Shown here: positions 8,582 to 17,961 of the stretch, piece after piece
Position numbering within the stretch: position 1 is the stretch's first letter
Layout of the letters: each line of letters opens with the position of its first letter
NCBI RefSeq assembly: GCF_002027705.1
Contig: NZ_MBTG01000013.1
Location: 124,001-188,000 of the forward strand
Length of the DNA stretch: 64,000 nt
Source: Paenibacillus ferrarius
GTDB lineage: Bacteria > Bacillota > Bacilli > Paenibacillales > NBRC-103111
Direction: 5' to 3'
Position numbers and translations under genes: made by a program
The notes under the pieces: generated by a model
What the model was told of the DNA's origin: nothing
Databases searched by the model: none
The model's input: the letters and a program-made list of their open reading frames with translations, nothing else

Positions 8582-9088
8582 TTAAAATAGATTACTTTTA
8601 AAATAATGCGCAATGAAAGCAGCAACAGAAGGGATATCATTTAAATCCAGACAACGATACTCCGGAAAAGCATCCTCCCCAACCTCCATATCTGTCACAA
8701 TGGCAATGGGCCGCTGTTCAAGCTGCTGAACGATTTCGCTCTGCTCTATTGTACGGAATACGGCAATCTTTGGATGCTTTTCCTTCTTGAAACCTTCAAT
8801 AAAAATATAATCGTAATGAGCGTATGCCAATAACTGCTCTTGTAAACTTACATTAACCTTCTTCTCATAGATATGAATCATATCGGGAGATAGCGTCATA
8901 ACCGCATCCGCGCCAGATTCTACGAAAATCGACGAATCCGCTCCCGGCACTTCTTTATAATGTCCATGAGCATCATGTTTCATTACGGCAACTTGGCAGC
9001 CCTGCAGCTTCATTTGGGCAACAAGCTTGGCAATCAGGGTTGTTTTTCCACTATTTGAATAGCCGGCGAAACCTATGCAATGCGCCAA
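8582..9088 (-). CDS. mobB: Molybdopterin-guanine dinucleotide biosynthesis adapter MobB
   Basis: A 168-aa P-loop GTPase-like protein. Walker A is GYSNSGKTTL at residues 9-18; EVPGADSSIFVESGADAVM and YIFIEGFKKEKHPKIAVFR are typical MobB segments. MobB assists MobA in attaching GMP to molybdopterin, though it is not essential in known systems. The start is a TTG at 9088, seven bases past the dinB stop, with the AGGAG site inside the end of dinB, so the two are translationally linked. No other molybdenum-cofactor gene lies in this window. Confidence 0.88.
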   Translation of the reverse strand: MAHCIGFAGYSNSGKTTLIAKLVAQMKLQGCQVAVMKHDAHGHYKEVPGADSSIFVESGADAVMTLSPDMIHIYEKKVNVSLQEQLLAYAHYDYIFIEGFKKEKHPKIAVFRTIEQSEIVQQLEQRPIAIVTDMEVGEDAFPEYRCLDLNDIPSVAAFIAHYFKSNLF

Positions 9089-9094
9089 AATCCA

Positions 9095-10396
9095 TCACTT
9101 CTCCTCTTCCTTATGAAGCGGATTGTTTTTCAAATGATCCATCTGCAGCGATGTTCCTCTAGCTTTATGGTTTCTTATAAAAGCAGAAGGATTGTCACTC
9201 ATCATCCCGGCCGTAAGAATGGCATTTTCTCCAAATTTATCACGAAGCCCATCCATGATTTTATTTAAATTATCTCTGCGAGGCTGCTTCTCATAATTAA
9301 ACAAATCCAGCTGCACGAAAGTTTCTTCCTTCATTGTTAAATTTTGCAGCGTAATCCCCAGCAATCGAACAGGATTCCCCTCGTCCCATTGGTGATCATA
9401 TAAGTCACAGGATGTTTTGTAGATATCGTCCATGTGCTCGGTTGGCGTCGGCAAAGTGACAGAACGAGTAATCGTCCTCATTTCCGGATCGCGAATCGTG
9501 ATTTGGATCGTCGATGCCATCAGTTCCTGTTTGCGCAGCCTTCTGGCTACTTGATCGGCAAGGTTGAGGAACACTCGATGAATCTCTTTTCGCTCCGTGT
9601 AATCCCGCGGCAGCGTCGTCGTGTGTCCAATCGACTTGCTTTGCTCCTGCTCTGGATTCACGAGCGAAGGATCAATCCCATTGGCCGAACGCTTGAGATG
9701 AGGTCCGAGCACACCGAAAAACTTCGACAATAGTTCTTCATCGGCAGACGCCAGCTCACCCAAGGTGTGAATACCTAACTTCGTCAGTTTGTCAGCTGTC
9801 TTTTTACCGATTCCGTACAAATAGTTGCATGGTTTATCCCAGAGGACATGAGGCACATCCCGGAGACGAAGCACAGAAATCCCATTTGGCTTCTTCATGT
9901 CTGAACCCATCTTGGCAAGCAGCTTATTCGGGGCGACACCAATCGAGCAGGGCAAGCTTAATTCCTTCATGATTCGCTGCTGTATATGATTCGCGATTTC
10001 CATCGGAGTTCCAAATTGCTTGGACCCGGTAATATCCACAAAACATTCGTCAATGGACATGGATTCCACCATAGGTGAATAACTATAAGCAATCTGCATA
10101 AAACGCCTTGAGAAATTCCGATATAACTCAAAATCAGGTCGGATCAGAATTAAATCCGGACATATTTTCAACGCCTGCCTGACTTGCATCCCTGTTTTGA
10201 TCCCCATCCCACGCGCTGTATAAGATGAAGTAACAATAATTCCTTTGCGAAGCTCAACACTTCCGGCAACCGCAATCGGCTTTCCTTTATATAACTCAGG
10301 CTCAACCGCCTCATGTACAGAACAGTAGAACGCATTCATATCTATGTGTAAAATGACTCTGCCTTGTTTGGGATAGTGATGCCCCACTGTCACCAT
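9095..10396 (-). CDS. dinB: Y-family DNA polymerase IV
   Basis: A translesion polymerase for damaged DNA. The catalytic region shows HIDMNAFYCSVHEAVEP (first metal Asp), SYTARGMGIKTGMQ, and SIDECFVDITGS (catalytic Asp/Glu). A helix-hairpin-helix YGIGKKTADKL and the little-finger domain (SIGHTTTLPRDYT, LDLFNYEK) complete the fold. I set the start at ATG 10396, with GGGGGAGGA upstream; the extra 28 codons to 10480 look spurious. About 433 aa, normal length. mobB follows immediately. A LexA box was not found by eye. Confidence 0.9.
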   Translation of the reverse strand: MVTVGHHYPKQGRVILHIDMNAFYCSVHEAVEPELYKGKPIAVAGSVELRKGIIVTSSYTARGMGIKTGMQVRQALKICPDLILIRPDFELYRNFSRRFMQIAYSYSPMVESMSIDECFVDITGSKQFGTPMEIANHIQQRIMKELSLPCSIGVAPNKLLAKMGSDMKKPNGISVLRLRDVPHVLWDKPCNYLYGIGKKTADKLTKLGIHTLGELASADEELLSKFFGVLGPHLKRSANGIDPSLVNPEQEQSKSIGHTTTLPRDYTERKEIHRVFLNLADQVARRLRKQELMASTIQITIRDPEMRTITRSVTLPTPTEHMDDIYKTSCDLYDHQWDEGNPVRLLGITLQNLTMKEETFVQLDLFNYEKQPRRDNLNKIMDGLRDKFGENAILTAGMMSDNPSAFIRNHKARGTSLQMDHLKNNPLHKEEEK

Positions 10397-10516
10397 GCTG
10401 CATTCCTCCCCCTCATATAAAAGACAGTAAATTCGAGCCATTTTCAGCATACAAAAAAATATTGTTTCAAGCAAACGCATTTTTGCGTTATGATGTCCTT
10501 ACCCATAATAATATGG

Positions 10517-10522
10517 TATAAT
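10517..10522 (+). promoter_or_regulatory. Extended -10 promoter of cimA
   Basis: TGGTATAAT gives a perfect TATAAT with the TG extension; no good -35 box lies 17 bases upstream, as expected for extended -10 promoters. The leader to the ATG at 10613 is about 85 bases and shows no T-box core sequence. Confidence 0.5.
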
Positions 10523-10612
10523 CGTAAATTATACATTAACGCTTTAAAGCAAGCACAGACACAAGCCCAACTAACAACGAAGTCACTTTGCTAGCTTTTG
10601 AAGGAGGAACCC

Positions 10613-12232
10613 ATGCCAACATCAGTCAAAATCTTCGACACCACACTACGAGACGGAACGCAAGGAGAAGGCATCAGCCTATCTGTCGAGGACAAAATTA
10701 AAATTGCCCGCAAGCTCGATGAGCTTGGGGTTCATTATATTGAAGGCGGATGGCCGGGCAGCAACAGCAAGGATATTGAATTCTTTGAACGTGCTCGTGA
10801 CATGAAGTTCACGAATGCGAAAATTACAGCCTTCGGAAGCACGCGGCGCAAAGATTCTCTGGCTGCGGATGATATCAACTTAAACAGACTTGTGGAGTCC
10901 GGCGCGCAAGTGGCGACCATCTTCGGCAAATCCTGGGATTTCCATGTCACCACCGCCATTCAAACTACACTCGAAGAAAATCTTGCTATGATTTATGACT
11001 CCGTTCTTTATTTGAAAAGCAATGGGCTTGAAGTTATTTATGATGCTGAGCATTTCTTCGACGGATACAAAAATAACCCTGAATATGCCCTGCAAACCAT
11101 CACCAAAGCACAGGATGCCGGTGCGGATTGGATCGTACTATGCGATACGAACGGCGGCTCTTTGCCAAATGAAGTCACCTCTATCGTGACTACCGTCAAA
11201 CAGCACATTACGACTCCTGTAGGCATTCACGCTCATAATGATTGTGAATTAGGGGTAGCCAACAGCCTCGCAGCCGTCCAAGCTGGCGCAGGACAAGTTC
11301 AAGGCACAATTAACGGCTATGGCGAGCGCTGCGGCAATGCAAACCTCAGCTCCATCATCCCGAACCTTCAATTGAAACTGGGTTATCATGTAATTTCAGA
11401 GGATCAATTGCAGACGTTGACGCCGGTGTCCAGATACATCAGCGAGATTGCCAATATGCATATGCCGGTCAACCAACCTTATGTCGGCAATGCCGCTTTC
11501 GCCCACAAAGGCGGCATTCACGTATCCGCAATTCTCAAAGATGCAAGTACGTATGAACATACGAAACCTGAGCTTGTCGGCAACAAGCAGCGCGTGTTGG
11601 TGTCTGAGCTTGCAGGTCAAAGCAATGTCCTTGTCAAAGCACAAGAGCTGAACCTGGACTTCAACAAAGATCCACAGAAAACGAAAGAAGTCATCGAGCG
11701 CATCAAGGATCTTGAGCACCAAGGCTATCAGTTTGAAGGCGCCGACGCCACGCTTGAATTATTGCTGCGCGAAGCTTTCGAGGGACTCGAAGAAATCTTC
11801 ACATTGGAATCGTTCAAGATGCTTGTTGAGAAATCAGCGCATCATTCCGTCGTTTCCGAAGCGATCGTGAAAGTGAAAGTCCACGGAGAAACGATCTACA
11901 CGGCAGCCGAAGGAAATGGCCCTGTTAATGCGCTTGACAACGCCTTGCGCAAAGCGATCATCCAATATTACCCTGACATCAAAAACGTGCATCTTTCCGA
12001 TTACAAAGTGCGTGTCCTCGATGAGAAAGGCGCAACAGCCGGCAAAGTTCGCGTATTGATGGAGTCAACGGATTTCAAAACCACTTGGAATACGTTGGGT
12101 GTTTCCAGCAATATTATTGAAGCCAGCTGGTACGCACTGGTTGACAGCTTGCGGTATGCTTTGATCAGCAGACAACGGATCGAGCCAACCACCAAAGAGA
12201 CAAATGAGCAACTCGGATTAGTGAATCACTAA
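10613..12232 (+). CDS. cimA: (R)-citramalate synthase
   Basis: This enzyme condenses pyruvate and acetyl-CoA to citramalate, the threonine-independent route to 2-oxobutyrate and isoleucine. KIFDTTLRDGTQGEGISLS at the N-terminus has the catalytic Arg and metal-binding Asp; GIHAHNDCELGVANSLAAVQ supplies the metal-binding histidines, and NGYGERCGNANL is characteristic. Residues about 400-530 form the LeuA-type allosteric dimer domain. I chose ATG 10613, six bases after GGAGG, instead of the in-frame TTG at 10598. At 539 aa it fits the long cimA subtype better than leuA, although homocitrate/isopropylmalate synthase relatives cannot be fully excluded. Confidence 0.85.
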   Translation: MPTSVKIFDTTLRDGTQGEGISLSVEDKIKIARKLDELGVHYIEGGWPGSNSKDIEFFERARDMKFTNAKITAFGSTRRKDSLAADDINLNRLVESGAQVATIFGKSWDFHVTTAIQTTLEENLAMIYDSVLYLKSNGLEVIYDAEHFFDGYKNNPEYALQTITKAQDAGADWIVLCDTNGGSLPNEVTSIVTTVKQHITTPVGIHAHNDCELGVANSLAAVQAGAGQVQGTINGYGERCGNANLSSIIPNLQLKLGYHVISEDQLQTLTPVSRYISEIANMHMPVNQPYVGNAAFAHKGGIHVSAILKDASTYEHTKPELVGNKQRVLVSELAGQSNVLVKAQELNLDFNKDPQKTKEVIERIKDLEHQGYQFEGADATLELLLREAFEGLEEIFTLESFKMLVEKSAHHSVVSEAIVKVKVHGETIYTAAEGNGPVNALDNALRKAIIQYYPDIKNVHLSDYKVRVLDEKGATAGKVRVLMESTDFKTTWNTLGVSSNIIEASWYALVDSLRYALISRQRIEPTTKETNEQLGLVNH

Positions 12233-12243
12233 TTTCCCATACA

Positions 12244-12288
12244 AAAAGCTGCAAGTTAGCGCCAAACCGGCCAACTTGCAGCTTTTTT
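12244..12288. terminator. Bidirectional terminator between cimA and the TlpA-like gene
   Basis: AAAAAGCTGCAAGTT and its complement flank a 15-base loop, with A and T runs on the two outer sides, so it can serve both convergent genes. Confidence 0.85.
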
Positions 12289-12828
12289 TCACCCTTTAAT
12301 AAGTTCTGCAATTCTCTTATCCAGCTCCTTGGCCGACAATACGTGGATGACCTCTCGAACAACGCCATTTTTATCGATCAAGAAACTGGTCGGAATAGCC
12401 ACAACCCGATAGGTCTCCGCATTCGTTCCTTGTTTGTCCAGCAGAACCGGGAATGGATACTTATAAGTCTCTACAAACTTCTTAATATTGTCCATTTTAT
12501 CACCGGGAGTCACATTGACCGCATACAGATCAAATTGCCCCTGATACTTGTTGTATACATTGACCAGATCCGGCGCCTCTTCCTCGCAAGGACCACACCA
12601 GGATGCCCAGAAATTGACCAACAGCGGCTTCTCGCGTTCGCCGCCTATCGAATAGGACTTGCCATCAAGTCCCGTTAGTGTAAAAGATGGCGCTAAGAAA
12701 TTAACTTGTGGCGCTTGTTCAGTCGGCATTAACGCTTCTTTATTGGCTCGTTGCGCATTTTGATAAATAGCAACCCCTGCTAATATGACAACCAAAACAA
12801 TTACAAAGATATTTTTTTTCAAAACCAT
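12289..12828 (-). CDS. TlpA/ResA-type membrane-anchored thiol-disulfide oxidoreductase
   Basis: One N-terminal membrane span (NIFVIVLVVILAGVAIYQ) exposes a thioredoxin-fold domain outside the cell. The redox motif is FWASWCGPCEEEAPDL, and VVAIPTSFLIDKNGVV carries the cis-proline. This group keeps target cysteines reduced, for example in cytochrome c maturation (ResA), but ResA itself has CEPC, so the exact client is open. The start is one of the tandem GTG/ATG/ATG codons at 12834-12828; I prefer the last because of GGGGGG six bases before it. No cytochrome assembly genes are adjacent. Confidence 0.82.
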   Translation of the reverse strand: MVLKKNIFVIVLVVILAGVAIYQNAQRANKEALMPTEQAPQVNFLAPSFTLTGLDGKSYSIGGEREKPLLVNFWASWCGPCEEEAPDLVNVYNKYQGQFDLYAVNVTPGDKMDNIKKFVETYKYPFPVLLDKQGTNAETYRVVAIPTSFLIDKNGVVREVIHVLSAKELDKRIAELIKG

Positions 12829-12957
12829 CATCACCCCCCGCTCTGTCTATATTATCTCCAAATCCGCTGAATTTCCAACATCATAATCGTGAACAAAGTA
12901 TGCTTTCCCCATAATTGGGAAAAGTAAACCTACCTCTCAAGTGGAAAGGAACTCACG

Positions 12958-14181
12958 ATGGATAAAGCAGCTGCAGCAAGCAAAGGCTCAATCTGGGAAT
13001 ATATCGCTCTCGCTACAATCCCGTTGGTCCTAGTATTAGGCAATTCTATGCTCGTCCCTATCTTACCTGACATGCAGGAGAAAATGGGCATTTCACGTTT
13101 CCAAAGCTCACTGGTCATCACCTTATTTTCCATAACCGCAGGTCTCATCATTCCCGTGTCAGGGTATTTATCCGATCGCTTCACGCGAAAGGCCGTCATC
13201 ATCCCTTCGCTCATCGTATACGGCGCAGCAGGCGTTCTGGCAGGCTTCGGAGCGGTTTGGTCCTCCTATCCCGTCTTGATTACAGCGCGAGCGATACAAG
13301 GCTTAGGAGCGGCCGGTACAGCCCCTATCGCGATGGCTTTGGTTGGAGATTTGTACAAGGGTGGACAAGCCAGCAAAGCACTAGGTCTCATCGAGGCTTC
13401 GAATGGCACAGGCAAAGTCGTAAGCCCCATCATTGGATCTTTATTAGCTTTAATCGTATGGTTTGCACCATTTTTCGCCTTCCCGCTGTTTTGTTTATTA
13501 GCCCTGCTTGCCGTTATCTTTCTGATTAAAGAACCGCCTAATGAGAAGAAAGCAGACCCTCTCCCTGTTTATTTACAACAAATCAAAGACATTCTCAAAG
13601 AAAAAGGACGTTGGCTGATCCCTGCATTTTTCGCAGGTTCTATTACATTGTTCATCCTTTTTGGCGTGCTTTTTTATCTATCTCAAATATTGGAAGAAGA
13701 TCCCTACCGCATTGAAGGCGTGCGCAAAGGACTCGTCCTCGCCATTCCGCTCTTAGGCATGGTCATAACCTCCTACACGACAGGTGCGAAAATCAAGCAA
13801 AACGGCACGCTCATGCGCTGGCTAATGAACATCGGCCTCATCTTGATGACAGCTTCTTTAGCGTTAGCCATCTTTCTCAATACCAACCTTTACATCTTCA
13901 TCGGCTTGCTTACTCTAAGCGGTATAGGCACAGGCCTGCTCCTCCCCTGCCTTAACACCTTAATTACAGGCTCTGTAGAACGAGATCAGCGCGGCATGAT
14001 CACTTCCCTCTACAATAGCCTCCGTTTCATTGGGGTAGCTTTCGGCCCCCCGCTGTTCGGCTGGTTAATGAACATTTCGCACAAAACCATTTTTATTACC
14101 GTTTCTTCCATGGCGCTATTGATGCTCATCCTGGTCTTCTTTTGTATTAAACCAAGTGGAGATATGTCGAACAAAGCGTGA
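12958..14181 (+). CDS. MFS transporter, drug:H+ antiporter-like
   Basis: A 407-aa protein with about 12 membrane spans. The start follows GGAAAGGAAC. The first half has NSMLVPILPDMQEKMG and the loop 2-3 signature SGYLSDRFTRK, then RAIQGLGAAGTAPIAMAL, the motif C-like segment of drug/proton antiporters of the DHA1 group. The second half has GIGTGLLLPCLNTLI and a conserved NSLRFIGVAFGPPLFG. Substrate cannot be inferred. It is followed closely by the JAMM peptidase gene but no shared function is evident. Confidence 0.85.
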   Translation: MDKAAAASKGSIWEYIALATIPLVLVLGNSMLVPILPDMQEKMGISRFQSSLVITLFSITAGLIIPVSGYLSDRFTRKAVIIPSLIVYGAAGVLAGFGAVWSSYPVLITARAIQGLGAAGTAPIAMALVGDLYKGGQASKALGLIEASNGTGKVVSPIIGSLLALIVWFAPFFAFPLFCLLALLAVIFLIKEPPNEKKADPLPVYLQQIKDILKEKGRWLIPAFFAGSITLFILFGVLFYLSQILEEDPYRIEGVRKGLVLAIPLLGMVITSYTTGAKIKQNGTLMRWLMNIGLILMTASLALAIFLNTNLYIFIGLLTLSGIGTGLLLPCLNTLITGSVERDQRGMITSLYNSLRFIGVAFGPPLFGWLMNISHKTIFITVSSMALLMLILVFFCIKPSGDMSNKA

Positions 14182-14232
14182 TATACTTACCTTTATCCCC
14201 AATCTTCTTATAAGGGCGAGGCGAATCATACC

Positions 14233-14661
14233 ATGCTTGTACATATTCCCACGGAGCTTTACCAACACTTGGTTAGCTACAGCAGGCTTCAGCTCCCCGA
14301 AGAAGCATGCGGCTTCATTTTAGGTACGCAATCAGACAATGATAACGGAGAACGGCACGCTGCTGCATTTGCCCCTTTGCCCAACATTTCGAAACAGCCT
14401 CGTACGCAATTCGAGATCAGCCCAACAGCGATGCTGCCATTTCTGCTCGATCAAGAACATCCTGTGATCGGCATTTTTCATTCGCACCCTACGTCGCCGC
14501 CTATCCCATCGCACCACGATCTTCAAAGCCTATGGCATACGATCCCAACCTATTGGATTCTCTCCCTGCAACAGCCCGAACAACCCGACCTCCAGCTTTA
14601 CCAAATAAAAAAAGCCACGCTGACCACCTTTCACAAACTTTCGTTTGTCATCGGTCAGTGA
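14233..14661 (+). CDS. JAMM/Mov34-type zinc metalloprotease-like protein
   Basis: A 142-aa MPN+ domain protein. The zinc-binding signature HSHPTSPPIPSHHD (residues about 77-92, H-x-H-x10-D) and the upstream catalytic Glu in LPEEACGFILG are both intact, so peptidase activity is expected. Bacterial relatives remove C-terminal peptides from ubiquitin-like sulfur carrier proteins, for example in cysteine or thiamine synthesis; no such carrier lies nearby. Its last seven bases overlap the 3' end of the convergent exonuclease gene. Confidence 0.85.
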   Translation: MLVHIPTELYQHLVSYSRLQLPEEACGFILGTQSDNDNGERHAAAFAPLPNISKQPRTQFEISPTAMLPFLLDQEHPVIGIFHSHPTSPPIPSHHDLQSLWHTIPTYWILSLQQPEQPDLQLYQIKKATLTTFHKLSFVIGQ

Positions 14662-15389
14662 TGGCTCAGCAAGGCATAAAGATCGCCTAGGGTGTCTACA
14701 TTTCTTGATTTGATTTCATCCATAAATCGGGACCAAAGCTGTGCCGTCATCAAGGAATCCTCAAGCGCATGGTGGCGCGTTGTTACGGGTATCTCATAGG
14801 CATGCAGCAGCGAATCCAAGCTCAAATTTTTACGCTTCGGCATCAGCCACTTGGCAATCATCATCGTGTCAAGAACGCGGTGAGAGAGGCTGACTTTGGA
14901 AGTTCGCCAAAGCGCTGAGTTCAAGAAATTTTTATCATGTCCAGTGGCATGAGCAACCAAGATTCTCTGCCCGACATACTCCAAAAAGTCACTTAATACT
15001 CCTATTAATTCAGGGGCCTCAGCCGCCATTTCATTCGTGATGCCAGTTAACTTTTCAATCTCAGTCGGTATTTTGCGTTTCGGGTTTACCAAGCTATAGA
15101 AGGTATGATCGTATTGCACTTCTCCGCCGATAACAGAGACACCGCCAAATGAAATAATTTCATCACCATTATAGGGTGAAAAGCCGGTCGTTTCCAAATC
15201 AAAAACGATGATTTCCATCGAATGAAGCGGTATTTCAAACAAAGAGTCCTTCCGCTGTTCCTTCAACATAGAACGTATGAATGCCATCTGCTGCGCACTT
15301 TGCACATCAAACATAGAGGTAAGGGCAGGTGTCAGACCGCCCATCTTATACAACTGCCACATTCGACCAGCCGGACGCATATCTTTCAT
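14655..15389 (-). CDS. DEDDh 3'-5' exonuclease (DnaQ/PolC-epsilon-like)
   Basis: The nuclease fold covers residues about 60-230. Exo I is VFDLETTGFSP (Asp/Glu pair), Exo II is HATGHDKNFLN with the conserved Asp, and Exo III is HHALEDSLMTAQL with catalytic His and Asp. A 55-residue N-terminal extension (MWQLYKMGGLTPALTSMF) resembles that of exonucleases linked to DUF294 nucleotidyltransferases. It starts 41 bases after the DUF294 gene and is probably third in the amt operon. The substrate is unknown; a stand-alone repair or signalling role is possible. Confidence 0.87.
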   Translation of the reverse strand: MKDMRPAGRMWQLYKMGGLTPALTSMFDVQSAQQMAFIRSMLKEQRKDSLFEIPLHSMEIIVFDLETTGFSPYNGDEIISFGGVSVIGGEVQYDHTFYSLVNPKRKIPTEIEKLTGITNEMAAEAPELIGVLSDFLEYVGQRILVAHATGHDKNFLNSALWRTSKVSLSHRVLDTMMIAKWLMPKRKNLSLDSLLHAYEIPVTTRHHALEDSLMTAQLWSRFMDEIKSRNVDTLGDLYALLSHH

Positions 15390-15430
15390 CCCGAGTTCCC
15401 CCTCCCGCTAATGCTCCAAAACCAAGTATT

Positions 15431-16519
15431 CTAACCTTTTTCTTTTTCTTTTTCTATGTGTGCACCAATTGATTTCTTCACAAACTTCTGCAATTCAATA
15501 CCCGTTCGCAAGCAAACTTTGAGTTCTTGTTTAATTTCTTTGGTCAGTTGCTCGCCACTAAGCTTGCCGCGCGTTGTATACAACTCATTTTCCACCTGAA
15601 ATGGCGTTAAATCTCTCAGCTTGAGCGCGACGTCAAAGGCTGCCTGCCAGTCATTTGCCAAAGATTCAGGAATGTGCGAGTCTCCTTTTAACTGCTTAAT
15701 TCTTTCCACTGTCGAAGAAGCATGAAGGCCGGCTTGGATGGCAAGCAGTCGAATCCCATTCACTATCGGAATGTAGGCACCATATTTAATATCAAAGCCT
15801 CCGGCATCTTCCCCATATCGTTCCGTAATCAGGTGTCCAAATACACCAAGTGATATTTTGTGGTGAAGCGTATTGGATAATAAATCATTCAAAATGCTCG
15901 GATGTTCCTTCACATAATCAAGGAATCCTGTTCTGAGCCTGTGAACCAAAGCTTGCGTCCCATAAATGCTGCGCATATCCGCCAAAATAAGCAAATACCG
16001 AACATTTTCCCACTCGGGTTCCTGAAACCATGCCAAAACCATGTCCATATAGTCTGAAAATGACTTCCGCCACTGCTTGTTGCTCGAAACAACATTCCCT
16101 TCACAAGGAGGATAACCTAGCATTTCAAGCCCTTGAAGAATACAGGCAACTAATTTATTAAAATAAGCTTCAAGCTCATCTTCAGAGTGGTGTTCACTAT
16201 CTCCATAAATTAATCCGTTATCCTGATCGCTCCAAAGCGTCTGCTCACTGCGCCCTCCACTGCCAAATAAAATAAATGCATAAGGAACAGGCGGTTTTCC
16301 ATATCCCTCATCCTCTAGGATGTGTTCAGACAATTCAATTGTCCTTTGAATAAGGGCATCATGGATTTGGTTCACCTGTCGCCCAAGAGCTGGTGAATGA
16401 GATAAAAGGAGATGCTCCCGAATCATCTCATGCACCTGATCTCTGGTTATGCGCATCTCATCAAATTGTTCGGATTGATAGATACGTTCCAGGATCTGTT
16501 CCATTGAGAGATGATTCAT
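15431..16519 (-). CDS. DUF294/GlnD-like putative nucleotidyltransferase
   Basis: A 362-aa protein without CBS domains. The nucleotidyltransferase core is at about residues 75-200: FILFGSGGRSEQTLWSDQDN contains the GSGGR motif and the metal-binding D-x-D, as in the GlnD PII-uridylyltransferase superfamily. The C-terminal half is the helical DUF294 substrate-binding domain (FGHLITERYGEDAGGFDIKY, LRDLTPFQVENEL). It starts 39 bases after amt and precedes the exonuclease. Location directly after an ammonium channel suggests nitrogen-linked signalling, but the protein target is not known. Confidence 0.83.
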   Translation of the reverse strand: MNHLSMEQILERIYQSEQFDEMRITRDQVHEMIREHLLLSHSPALGRQVNQIHDALIQRTIELSEHILEDEGYGKPPVPYAFILFGSGGRSEQTLWSDQDNGLIYGDSEHHSEDELEAYFNKLVACILQGLEMLGYPPCEGNVVSSNKQWRKSFSDYMDMVLAWFQEPEWENVRYLLILADMRSIYGTQALVHRLRTGFLDYVKEHPSILNDLLSNTLHHKISLGVFGHLITERYGEDAGGFDIKYGAYIPIVNGIRLLAIQAGLHASSTVERIKQLKGDSHIPESLANDWQAAFDVALKLRDLTPFQVENELYTTRGKLSGEQLTKEIKQELKVCLRTGIELQKFVKKSIGAHIEKEKEKG

Positions 16520-16558
16520 GTTGCATCCCCTTTGCTCTAGTAGAAAGTGTATGTGATA

Positions 16559-17944
16559 TTAAACGGACACGCCGTTTTGAGCTGCTTTTTTCATTTGTTC
16601 CGGGTAACCGTAAGAACCATGTTCAGACAGATCGAGACCGATAATTTCTTCTTCTTCTGTAACACGAAGACCTACAGTTGCTTTCAGAATACCTAAGATA
16701 ATGAAGGAAAGAACAAGCACGAAAGCCAATGCACCGAATACGCCTAACGCTTGAATACCCAATTGGTGTAAGCCGCCGCCATAGAATAAGCCTGCACCAC
16801 CAACGCCAACTTTCGCAGAAAGCTCAGGCGTAGCGAACAATCCAGTGGAAAGTGTACCCCAGATACCCGCGATACCATGTACGGAGAACGCGTAGATCGG
16901 ATCGTCGATTCCAGCTCTTTCGAACCATTGCGCTGTGAAGAAAGTAACAATACCGGCAACTGCACCAATGACGATAGCTGCCCATGTATCTACGAACGCA
17001 CACGCCGCCGTGATGGCAACAAGCGCTGCAAGAACACCGTTCAACATACTAGGAATATCCGCTTTGCCAAAGTACATCCAGGAAATAATCAGAGCAGCAA
17101 CACCGCCCGCCGCAGCAGCCATATTCGTTGTCAAAGCGATGTAACCGAAGAATCCGTCACCCATAGCACTCAAAGTACTGCCTGGGTTGAAACCGAACCA
17201 ACCGATCCAAAGAATGATGACACCTAGAACAGATAAGACTTGGTTATGACCGGGAATCAAGTTTGGCGTTTTATCTTTATTATATTTGCCAATACGTGGT
17301 TTCAACAAGATCGTTGCTACTAACGCTGCAGTTGCGCCTTGTAAGTGAACAACCGTGGAACCCGCGAAATCCTGCATACCCAATTTACTCAACCAACCGC
17401 CGCCCCATACCCAGTGAGCTACGATCGGATAAATCACGACTGTGAAAAGAATTCCGAAGATGAAATAGACAGGAAGTTTCGCTCTTTCCGCAAATCCGCC
17501 CCACGCAATCGCCAAGGATACACCCGCGAAAGCTAATTGGAACAAGAACTTGATGCCGATCGGCACATCAGAAGCTGACAACGATCCGAAAGCGGCAGTC
17601 GCTTGATCTTCTAAACCTGTAACGAAGAACCCTGTCGTTCCGAAGAAGGCATTTCCGTCACCGAAGGCAAACCCGAAACCTACCGCCCAGAAAGCGATGG
17701 CGCATAATCCGAAAGTTAAAATTGTTTTACCGGCTACGTGGCCGGCATTTTTCATTCTAGTTGACCCTGCTTCTAATAAGGCAAATCCAGCTTGCATAAA
17801 GATAACTAAAATTGCAGCTAACATGACCCAAACAGCATCGATAGCACTTTGAAGTTGGGGTATCGTTGCTTCATCTGCAGCAAATGCGAGAGTAGGGAAC
17901 AATAATGCCATAACGCCGAAAGCTAACAACAACTTCTTAACCAT
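16559..17944 (-). CDS. amtB: Ammonium transporter
   Basis: A 461-aa Amt-family channel. A signal peptide (LLLAFGVMALLFPTLAFA) precedes eleven predicted spans. Typical segments are MQAGFALLEAGSTRMKNAGH, WGGGWLSKLGMQDFAGSTVVH with a pore histidine, and DPIYAFSVHGIAGIWGT with the second pore histidine. The C-terminal tail GLDLSEHGSYGYPEQ is the conserved cytoplasmic regulator that usually meets PII. No glnK follows; instead the DUF294 and exonuclease genes do. The ATG is preceded by AAGGAAGTGG, and a GlnR/TnrA-like box sits in the leader. Confidence 0.95.
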   Translation of the reverse strand: MVKKLLLAFGVMALLFPTLAFAADEATIPQLQSAIDAVWVMLAAILVIFMQAGFALLEAGSTRMKNAGHVAGKTILTFGLCAIAFWAVGFGFAFGDGNAFFGTTGFFVTGLEDQATAAFGSLSASDVPIGIKFLFQLAFAGVSLAIAWGGFAERAKLPVYFIFGILFTVVIYPIVAHWVWGGGWLSKLGMQDFAGSTVVHLQGATAALVATILLKPRIGKYNKDKTPNLIPGHNQVLSVLGVIILWIGWFGFNPGSTLSAMGDGFFGYIALTTNMAAAAGGVAALIISWMYFGKADIPSMLNGVLAALVAITAACAFVDTWAAIVIGAVAGIVTFFTAQWFERAGIDDPIYAFSVHGIAGIWGTLSTGLFATPELSAKVGVGGAGLFYGGGLHQLGIQALGVFGALAFVLVLSFIILGILKATVGLRVTEEEEIIGLDLSEHGSYGYPEQMKKAAQNGVSV

Positions 17945-17961
17945 ACGACCACTTCCTTTAA

